Source: Paralithodes platypus
Lineage: Eukaryota > Arthropoda > Malacostraca > Decapoda > Lithodidae
Length of the DNA stretch: 64,000 nucleotides
Direction: 5' to 3'
Assembly: GCA_032716605.1 (NCBI GenBank)
Contig: JAVRFV010002311.1
Coordinates: 3,139,572 to 3,203,571, forward strand
The notes beneath the pieces are model-generated. The model did not search any database. It worked only from the letters and a program-made list of their open reading frames with translations, and was not told the origin of the DNA. Positions 31,593 through 41,100 of the stretch are shown here, piece after piece. Each line of letters starts with the position of its first letter. Position 1 is the stretch's first letter. The position numbers and the translations under genes are program-made.

Positions 31593-32660
31593 CATACTAA
31601 GGGTTCAGTTCTCTGCAATTCATGCGGGAACTGGACCCACTTCACCTGCACAACACTTGCCTCCAAGAAACACTACGTAGTACAAACACCTGGACCTGTT
31701 CCTCATGCCCCTCCCTCTCCCAGTCAAATCCCTCAACTAAAACCCGTCCACCTCTCCTCCCTAACCCACCTTAACCTTCCCATACCATCCACATCCTCAA
31801 CTCAACACACCACACCCCATCCTAATCCATTCCAACCCCCATCTCCTGCTCCCCAATCCCGACCCCCACCTCACCCATCCCAACCCCCAGCCCCTCCCAC
31901 ACCCACCCCATCCTCGTGCAGCAGCACCCAACATACATCGTGCACATAACATTAACATTCTTCAACTGAACATAGATGGCATCAACACAAAGAAACACGA
32001 ACTCTCACACTTCATCAAACAACACAACATACACATTGCCATCTTACAAGAAACAAAACTCCGCACAACACATAAAACACCCACATTTCATAATTTCACC
32101 ACCATCAGACAAGACCGGGCTGTCGGCGGGGGCGGTGGACTCATCACCCAGGTACACAAAGAAATATCATACATAGTAACCAGTGTACAAACCAAATCCC
32201 TCCTTCCCCCAAATGATAACAACAGAAATACAGTCAATTAAAATATGCACTGGCAACAACTCCAACATGAACCATCATAAACACATACATCCCTCCCCAA
32301 ACATCCCCTACAGTACCAAATGAATACAGACCACACTTACAACACATCACAAACACCCCACACATCATCCTGGGTGGTGACTTCAACGCCAAGACGTCGG
32401 CCTGGTTTGTCGACAACCCCGACACAGACAGAGGGCTGGTACTACAAAACCAAACCGATAACCTCATCATCCTTAACGACATCCATCAACATACCCATAT
32501 TCCTCACCAAGCCCTCTATAATCCATCATCTCCAGACATCACCTTTCGCTCCCCAGAACTCGCCCCCACAACATCCTGGAGGGTGGTCAGAACCTTAGGC
32601 TCTGACACCTCCCGATCATTATCACCACCAAAACCAGACTCACCCCAGCTAGCCACAAAC
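31593..32660 (+). pseudogene. LINE-N copy B, PHD-like finger and endonuclease, broken
   Basis: Begins with KGSVLCNSCGNWTHFTCTTL (near 31597-31660), a C-x2-C-x2-W-x-H-x2-C finger, then a Pro-rich linker. The endonuclease follows: NINILQLNIDGINTKKHEL, IAILQETKLRTT, ILGGDFNAKTSAWF, DNLIILND and SPDITFRSP, ending with a GSDHLPI-type block. The finger and endonuclease are in different frames, and shifts lie near 32110, 32235 and 32350. Confidence 0.75.
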
Positions 32661-32719
32661 ACACATACGGGGGTGTTCGGCCAGGCAGCTTAGGGAACAA
32701 CAACAACAACAACACATAC
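32661..32719 (+). mobile_element. 43-bp LINE-N/SINE-2 tail-only insertion with target duplication
   Basis: acacatac (32661-32668) is repeated at 32712-32719. Between them lie 43 bp consisting only of the LINE-N terminus, ggtgttcggccaggcagctt and then ggg plus (AAC)n. It interrupts LINE-N copy B coding sequence, so it is an extremely 5'-truncated retroposition. The T-A of gcttag matches LINE-N rather than SINE-2 copies (gcttgg). Confidence 0.82.
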
Positions 32720-33444
32720 ACCAATTATAAAAGAGCTAACTGGGAAGCATTCACAAATGAGACAGAACAAACACTTCACAACTCTAAACAGTACACCCAT
32801 CACTAACATCAACAATGCTGTACACATACTCAATAAAACTTTCCAAAACGCTGACAAGAAACACATTCCAAGAGGTAACAGAAAGAGACACAACCCCAAC
32901 TTCACACCAGAAATTCAAAACCTCATCAGACAACGCGACATACTGAAACACTCCCCAGCATCCCACACACAACAAATTCAAGCACTCAACACCCAAACTA
33001 ACAAAAAAATACAAGAACAACAAAAACTAAATTGGAATAACATCCTACAAACACTTGATCACAAAACAAACCCCAAAAAACTCTACAAAACACTAAACAG
33101 CATCACACTTTCCAACAGCAACACAACACAATCACATGCTGCAATCACAACAACAGACTCTACTCCTTCATGTAAACAACAAGAAAACACTCTCATCAAT
33201 CACTTCTCACATGTCAGCCACCTAAACCTTTCACAAAGACGACCGACGTGTCATCCGACGTAAGAGACAATTCCCCACAGACCCTGACTATAACCCTTCA
33301 CCAATAACCAGACAAAGCATATCATCAACAATCTCAAGCACTCACCCGCCTGTGGCCTAGACAACATAAGCAACATACACCTCAGACACCTGGGACCACA
33401 AGGCATACAAGCACTCACTAACATATCAAACTACAGCTATTCAC
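32720..33444 (+). pseudogene. LINE-N copy B, segment between endonuclease and RT
   Basis: Parallel to 28842-29464 plus 30006-30055 in copy A. Reads NFTPEIQNLIRQRDILKHSP, LNWNNILQTLDHKTNPKKLY, NSITLSNSNTTQSHAAITTT. Shifted near 33215 and 33345. It is cut by a SINE-2 insertion at 33460. Confidence 0.75.
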
Positions 33445-33459
33445 ACAACACAATACCAG

Positions 33460-33835
33460 AGTGAGAACTGAGCGATCTCTGCCATACCCATAGCTTACTC
33501 TGACTGTTCCTTTAACTTATATATTTTCTAGATCTCAAGTGACGGCGTCTTTTCCGTGGATTCCCAATCTACCAAGATTGGAAGCCAAAGCGTCACATTT
33601 TTCCCTTGCCCCTCAACTTTCTCTTCATAATTGCTGAGGGGCACAGGGCCCTGGGTGGGGCTTTGGTTTCCCGGGCGTTTCCGCACCCTCCTCAGCTCCC
33701 CGCCATGGAGTGGCTTCGGTCACCCAGGCTTTATTGTGGTCGGCAGGGAGGGTTCTGTGGGGGCGCTTGGTTATGGCCTTGGAATTGCTCGGGGCTTTGG
33801 GGCTGTTCGGCCAGGCAGCTTGGGGAACAACAACA
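33460..33835 (+). mobile_element. SINE-2 copy 4, 5'-truncated, with target duplication
   Basis: Starts within the SINE body at agtgagaactgagcg and ends in (AAC)n. The direct repeat acaacacaataccag (33445-33459 and 33836-33850) flanks it; exact right end is ambiguous because the tail and target share AAC. LINE-N copy A is uninterrupted here (near 30055). Confidence 0.85.
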
Positions 33836-33850
33836 ACAACACAATACCAG

Positions 33851-34790
33851 ACATTTGGAAGCATGGTATCATCATCACATTCCCCAAACCCAACAAAGAC
33901 CCCACGCTACCCTCCTCGCACCGCCCCATCACACTCCTTTGCTCCCCCTCCAAAGTCATGGAACACCTAGTATTACAACTAATTACACCTGACCTACCCC
34001 TAGCTCCAACACAACATGGCTTTAGGCCACTGCACTCCACAAACACTCTTCTCACAGACCTTACACAAAGAGCTTTCGACGGCATCAATTCAGCTAGACC
34101 TTCACCACACAGATCACTATTAGCCACACTCGACATTAGTAAAGCCTTCGATGCCATCCCCCGCCACAACCTAACAAACAAAATCTACAACACAAACATG
34201 CACAACAACACAAAAAGGTGGCTGGCCAAACTTCCTAGCAGGCAGATGTGCACACGTATCTTTTGCCGGTCAGTCATCTAAAATCAGAAACTTTCCAAAC
34301 GGAGTCCCACAATGATCCGTCCTATCGCCCGCACTCTTCAATCTGTACATGCACGATATAACTACACCCAATACGCCCCAAATAAACTTAGCCTCCTATG
34401 CAGATGACATAACACTCACATGCACACACCATGACCCAAAAAGAGCAACAGATCTCCTTCAACCCTATCTCAACACACTACATGGCTGGTGCACTACAAA
34501 CAGACTTAATCTAGCCCCAGCCAAATCCAACGCAACCCTGCTCACAAGTTGGACAGGAGAACACGAATACATCCCTCAACTCACCATAAACAACACACCC
34601 CTAACACATACACACACACCCAAAATCCTAGGAGTAACATATGATACTCATATGACATTCAAACAGCACACCACAAACATTAAAAAGAAACTGACACCCA
34701 GACTTAACGCCCTCAGGTCACTTGCTCACACAAAATTTGGACACAACAAAGAAACTACCAACAGTATATAAACAATACATAAGATCAGTG
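33851..34790 (+). pseudogene. LINE-N copy B reverse transcriptase, broken
   Basis: GIIITFPKPNKDPTLPSSHR, ITLLCSPSKVMEHLVLQL, QHGFRPLHSTNTLLTDLT, LLATLDISKAFDAIPRHNL (motif A), a damaged motif B (an A-to-T change gives CCCACAATGATCC) and SYADDITLTCTHHD (motif C). A frameshift lies near 34255. It stops at 34790, where the (ATC)n tail of the opposite-strand RTE-2 begins; the downstream C terminus is missing. Confidence 0.85.
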
Positions 34791-36085
34791 ATCATCATCA
34801 TCATCATCTCCGACGCCTTGCTTCCCCCTGGGAAACCCCCACTAGAGGATGGCCATGACAGAAACGTCTCCAAGCTACTTTGTCAAGACATGCCTCCTTT
34901 GCCCGTGCCACAATGCCCCTTCCACTATGTGGAAGTTTTTCTTCAATATATTTTTCCACTTTCTTTTCCCATACCATAGGTGGTCTTCCACTACTAGCGG
35001 TTCCACTCACCTGACTCCCATATATCTTTCTTGGCATTCTGTCTTCATCCATTCTCTGAACATGACCATACCACCTCAAAGTACTTCTCTTTATCCACTC
35101 AACCACACCACAATCAATGCCCAAAGCCTGCTCTTCCATTCCAAAGGACTCGTACACTTCCCTATTACTTGGCCCATCTAGCCTATTCATGCCAGCTGCC
35201 ATTCTGAAAAAGCTCATCTCCACAGCTCTTAGTTTGAAGAGGTCCTCGTCACTTGCCGTCCATGTCTCGCTTCCATACGAGAGTGTTGGGAGCAGCACAC
35301 TGTTTCTCAGTGACTTTTTGACTTCCTGGCTAACCAACCATTCTTCCTTTGAGAATACTATCAAGTTCTCCAATCACTTTTCTCCCTTGCATTTTTCTCT
35401 CTTTTATCTCACTCTCCATTTTACCATATTTGCATAGTACAGCTCCCAAATACTTGACATTTTCAACCTCTTCTAGTACTTCATTTTTCAATTTTATTTT
35501 ACAACTTTTCTTGTGTTCTGTCTTGATTCTATATTTTTCCTTAAAATCTATAGTTTCATGCATTCTTCTCTCAAACACCATTACCTTACATTGACCTTTA
35601 ACTTTCTCTTTTCACATACCCTGTCAAAGTCGGTGACCACTCTCTGAAGTTCTTCAGCATTTTCCGCCAACAGGACTGCATCGTCCGCATATAGGCATGT
35701 TAAAATCTTCCATGTTCTTCCCTCTGATTCCAGTCTAGCTCCCACACCCATTGATACAGCCCTACATTCCCTAATCACTCCATCCATGTATATATTGAAC
35801 AACCAAGCTGACATGACACATCCCTGTCTTACACCTACATTGACCTCAAAACTTTCACTTAACTTATCCCCTACCTTCACATTTGCCATTGCATTCCTAT
35901 AAAAAGATTTTACTGCCATTAGCAACTTTCCTCCCACACCATATACTGTTAACACATCCCACAGGCCCTCCCAGTCTACTTTGTCATAGGCTTTTTCCAA
36001 ATCCATGAATGCTGCATAGAGTTTTCTGTTTTTGGCCAGATACTTCTCTACCAACAATCGCATTGAGGCTATCTGGTCAACGCAG
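34789..36085 (-). mobile_element. RTE-2 LINE, 3' half (split by the LTR element)
   Basis: Minus-strand LINE ending in a (GAT)n tail (34789-34806 on the plus strand as ATC). It continues across the LTR retrotransposon to 45314-46556. The flanks rejoin in frame across one copy of the 4-bp target duplication. Confidence 0.9.
34804..36085 (-). pseudogene. RTE-2 reverse transcriptase and C terminus, broken
   Basis: In coding order: VDQIASMRLLVEKYLAKNRK, AFMDLEKAYDKVDWEGLW (motif A), VRQGCVMSAWLF (motif B), CLYADDAVLLAEN (motif C), VKYLGAVLCKYGKMESEI, SVLLPTLSYGSETWTAS and LRWYGHVQRMDEDRM. Frame breaks lie near 35585 (short deletion after KLKVNV) and 35345. Distinct from RTE-1 in sequence and tail. 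Confidence 0.87.
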
Positions 36086-37885
36086 TGTGACGCACCCCAG
36101 TGCTGGGCAACGCAACCTGATTGTACTCCTTGGTACTCCACTGTACCGCCCGTGATCTGGCTACCGTCAGCCGCTATGTATATTGAGTGTGACAACTTAT
36201 AACTATGTTCTTTGTATCTCTGCAAAGGTCTCGTCATGTGCTAACCAGTGGTGGGTTTTGTTTTAAGCCATGTCGAGACCTTCCATTTAATATGTAGTAT
36301 CAATAGAGAAGTTGATAGATAGGATAATGGGAATTCAGAGAGAGAGAGTGAGTTGGGCTTCAGAGCAAGAGGGTAGCAACACGCCGCGCTGCCGGCCGGG
36401 TGGTTGCCAGACGTATGGACTGGTTGGCAGCCTTGCCCTTATAGCTAGGCGCGATAGGGTTGGTAGTCCATTGTTGCCTGCCTGGGCTGGGCCCATGTTG
36501 TCGTACAGCACACTGCCTGGAGGTTGGCTGTGTGTTCCTGGACTAGGTTGCCTAGAACCTTTGAGATTCTAACATCCCTTGCTCTCTCTCCCCACTTCTC
36601 ACGGTTGCACTCTTTCTCTCTGACGACATTACTCTCATTTCATTCTTCTCTCTATTTAAATGCATAACCTTCCCTTGAGGTCCTAAAGGAGTTTCAGCAC
36701 TCACCTCTCGTATTACTCTTAGGACAAGCATATATTTACATGTATTAGATTTAAGGGGTTAATGTGAACAGCGATCTTCTTGATGAGGATAGTTGGTGAA
36801 CGTTCTACATGTTCACGAGTTATATGCCCTGCTCATCATCCCATTTGTGACTAGACTGGTGCCATGTGTAAGAGCCCGACCATGCCCAGGAGTTGTCTGT
36901 AGAGGGACGAGGACTTAGCCTTGATTTGCATACCGAGCCAGGAGCGAGTGTAGCACCCGAGACTACAGCTCGCTCGTAGTGCCGGTATAGTAGAGTAACG
37001 TAATTTATCTGTCCTTGTGTTCTCTACAGTCTTCTCCTGGGTTCTCGCTTTCGGTGCTGGGACTCGTTGTTCCTGTGACTTGGCCTGCTAGCTAGAACAC
37101 ATGGGGATGATGAGTGGGATATATCTTTATTTTACTATGCATTGCAGCTCTCTTTAAGTATATATCTATAACACTTTACAATACACATTACTCACACACA
37201 AGACAACACTATTAATACTTTCATGTATCAATTAACTGCACTGTCGTTTTGCTGCTGTGTCCGGAGTTCTGTTGCGTAGGGCGCATACGGACTCGGAGGG
37301 GAGACAGAGTGAGAGAAGCGAAGTAGCCTATGCGGTAGTAGGCTACCGGCGCAGTACTGTTGCCTGCAACCTTTTAGTTATTCCAAGTATAGATTCATTA
37401 TTATAATAAGTGACTACTGTTTATGTTCCTCCCATGTGTATTATTAGGTATCTACTGGATCATGAACATCTTGTATGCTACATGCTAGTGCATGTTAGTA
37501 GGGGACAGTTAGTGTAGTGCACGCGCTTTCAAGTAGGCGTGTACATTTGTCATTTAGCATTTCACTGTCATACCTTTAGCCTGCTTCTATTCTACATTAT
37601 TAGAGGCTTAATATTAACGTAGTTTCTTGAGTATTGCATTTCTTTAGTAATAACGTAACCTATAAATGTCTGAGGGAGTTTAGCCTCATAGCCTACCCCT
37701 GTTGTACACTTTCGCCGAGTTAAGGTACCTCGTTACCGTAGACGATAACTCTGTAGGGCGTTGGTGCTTTTGTTGTCTGGAGCATATAGTATTTGGGACT
37801 GGAATCGAGCGTGTCGTTGTCACTTAAGCCATTTCTGTCCTACGATCAAGAATCCCGAATATGTATTGCCGATCCAGCCGTAACA
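36086..37885 (+). repeat. 5' LTR (1800 bp)
   Basis: tgtgacgcaccccagtgctg to ccagccgtaaca. Matches 43514-45313 at a constant offset of 7428. It should hold the promoter and polyadenylation signals; I could not single out a TATA box. A GA-rich patch lies near 36340-36360. An 86-codon open frame (36312) is present in both LTRs and has no recognisable motif. Confidence 0.93.
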
Positions 37886-37905
37886 AAATGGCGACCTTGC
37901 ACAAG
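37886..37905 (+). promoter_or_regulatory. Probable primer-binding site
   Basis: aaatggcgaccttgcaca directly after the 5' LTR. TGGCGACC at this place fits a tRNA 3' end (GGTCGCCA) as primer; the tRNA is not assigned. Confidence 0.55.
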
Positions 37906-38120
37906 ATTCAGTAGTATCCTATCACATGTTTTTTGGAGAACTATTCTATGCTACCTAGTAGAGCTGGCTAGAATTTTCTTGCATATTGGAGGAATTTTTA
38001 TTGTGTCATTATTGTATTGGTGGACTTGCAGATTGTTTCGTTAGGTGTCTAGAGTAGAGTCATTCAAGCATCTTTAACATTTTGTGAGTCGAGACTGCAA
38101 TTAGTAATAAGCACTTTTTT

Positions 38121-41100
38121 TTGTTTATGAACAGCAATTGTATAACCAGCACTATGTCTAATGACTCATCATTTACGGGGGAGGATAACACGGTACAGCC
38201 TAGTGACCAGCAAGTACAGCAGATATTTAGGGAGGGGAGTGTTATAAGTGGAGAGAGGGATGCCCGGGCATTTTTGCAGACACCTTTGACCGAACAGCGC
38301 CTGCAGGCTATTGATTGTTACGGTCTTCGCTGTTTAGCCACGGTTTTGGGGCGGGACTGTCCTGACAGTTGGCCCAAGAAGAATTTGGTGGCATGTTTGT
38401 TGGGTGATGGCGATGGGGCGGTGGGTGGAGTGGGGTCTTGGGGGGTTCCCTCCAAGCCTCCATTCCACTCTACCCCTGAGCTGGGCCCTCAGCCAGCGAG
38501 TCTTAGCACGATGCAGCAGGAGGGTTCTCAATGGCAAGCTGGCTTACCCGTAAACACGTCTCGGTGTGGATCCCCCATTTTGTGCTCTCCCCCCCCAGGC
38601 CTGTCTCCTGAGATGTTATTTCAGCTAGAACTAGCTAAGTTTAAGCTGCAGGAGACTCAGATACAACAGGCTAGTATAGAACGCATAGAGGTTGCTAGAA
38701 TCCAAGCCAATCAGGATGCAACCAGGTACCAGGCTGAAATGGATGTCGAGAAGTCTAGAGTAGAGACCACGGGGCGTCATCTCGGTGGTGGGCACCGGGT
38801 TACAGACTCACTTTCGCATTTAATTAAGTTAGTACCCGCATTTGATGAGACAGCAGTGACTGAGTTTTTTGCTCGTTTCGAAAAGAAGTGTCGTGAGTAT
38901 GACTGGCCGGAGGTTAAATGGGCAGCATTAGTTTCATCACGTCTAGTGGGTAAGGGGTTGAAAGCCTACGATGCACTGTCACTGGACGAGAGTGTCGTGT
39001 ATGGACTGGTGAAGGAGGCTGTGCTCCGGGCCTACGAACTGCAACCCGAAACTTATAGATTGAAGTTCCGTGGCGTGAATAAGAAGAGCGACGTCAGTTT
39101 TATGGAGCACGCACGGGACTTAACAGATGCATGTAATAACTGGTTTCGGTCCGAGCACGCAGAGTCGGCTGAGGAAATTAAGCAACTTTTCTATCTGGAA
39201 CAGTTTTACAAATGTACTGGAACCGATCTAACGCTGAACATTAAGGAAAAATGTCCCAAGACAGTAGAGGAGGCTGCCAAGATGGCAGACCTCAGATTAT
39301 CATTGATTCGTGGTTGCGGTGCCGCTCAGAGGGCTGAGTCAGGGCAGAAGGGGCGCTATACCCCACCCACCAGAGTTTTCGATAATAACAAATCCTATGA
39401 CACACATAACCACACTAAAAGCATTGCACCTAATAACACCTACAAACACAAGCCTCTCCCGTTTACTAAAGGTCAGGCCCCTTCTTCGCCCGCACAAGGG
39501 AAGAAGCCCATTGGGGATGTGAAATGTTACAAATGTCAGAAGCTAGGCCATTATTCACGTGAGTGCCCTAGTAACACTCCCGCTAAGCCGGTGTCATTGG
39601 TTCACAGTATCGGTGTGTCTCTGAAGGCTGCAGCAACTGCCCGGGGTAGGTTGTCAGCAGCTGAGGCACACGCGGTAAAGAAGCGTACGGAAGGCTCGAC
39701 ACCTGTCCGGGACACTTTCTGTAGCCATCGGGGACACGGGTTTGTGAGCTGGGGGAGTGAACTACGGAGGGTTGACTTGTTGAGGGATACGGGGGCTTCG
39801 CAAACTTTGTTGAGGAACTTCACAGGGAAACCGATAAATGCGGCCAGAGTTGTTGTGGTGCAGGGTATAAATGCTACGAGGTCATACCCACTTGTGAGGT
39901 TGGAGTTGAGAGTGGGAGAGGTGTGCAGGGAGCTGGATGTAGGGATTGTTGAGTGTTTGCCAGTTGAGGGCGTCGACCTTCTTCTCGGCAACGACTTTGC
40001 GGTGCCCACTTCCGGGACTCCACCCTTAGTCGTTGCCGAGAGGGCGGCCGACGTGGATGGTGAGAATCGGGAATGGGTTGGGAGGTGCCAACAGGATGAG
40101 ATGGCCTGTGTGGTAACCCGATCTCGCTCTGCGGCTCCTGCACAGCCTAGCACTCAACCTCGGGGACAGTGGAGGAAGGATCAGGAGAAGGTTGCTAAGG
40201 GCAGGAAAAGGGACATTGATTCTGCTGCACTTCTCGGTGATTCGGTACTTGGACCTATAATAAACACGGGAGTTGACTCTGGCCCAGAGATGGTGTGTAA
40301 CAAGGCAGAGTTGGGTAAGACTTCGCGTGAGGCAAGAGCTGTAGCGAGAGCCACTAAGGCAGTAGAGCCTACTAGCCGGGGTAATGTCTTATTACAAAAC
40401 CATCTTGATGCATTGACGCCCGGGGACATAAGTGAGCAGCAGCTGCAAGACGCTAGCCTAGCTCGTTATAGCAATGGTGCCATAGAGTTGGAGGAAGATG
40501 GGGATGCGAAGCCGGGAGATTTCTTTAGGCTCAACAGGATATTGTACCGCAGATTTTTAGACCCCAAATCGAAGTGGGAGGGCGGTGCGAGGGTAGTAGA
40601 CCAGGTGGTTGTTCCAAATAAGTATAGAGAGTCCTTATTGTGTCTGGCGCATGATGTGCCGGTGGCGGGTCATTTGGGGGTAACAAAAACATTGGCGGCA
40701 TTGGGCAGGTTTTTCTGGTGGCCTGGGGTCAAGGCTGATGTCTGTGCATGGGTGGCTGGGTGTGCGACCTGCCAGACAACGGGGAAGCCTAACCAGACAA
40801 TCCCGAAGGCACCTTTGTTTCCCATACCTGTCACCGGGCCTCCGTTCAGCAAAGTTGTAGTAGATTTGGTTGGCCCTTTCCCGCCTACTAGTAGTGGCAA
40901 TAAATTCCTGTTGACAATCATGGATGTGGCTACGAGATACCCGGACGCATACCCCATGAGAAACGGCTCGGCAAAGGCAGTTGTTAAAAACTTATTATTG
41001 TTCTGTTCCCGTTATGGATTTCCACGTGAGGTGCAGTCAGACCAGGGGAGCAATTTTACATCCAAATTGTTCAAGCAAACCCTTCAGTTGCACGGTATAT

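Noticed and set aside
36312..36569. 86-codon protein gene in the LTR
   Set aside because: No motif, no similarity I recognise, and its conservation is only that of two identical LTRs.
38334..38537. Antisense open frames within gag-pol (38.3, 39.6, 40.7, 42.1 kb)
   Set aside because: Shadows of the long coding frame.
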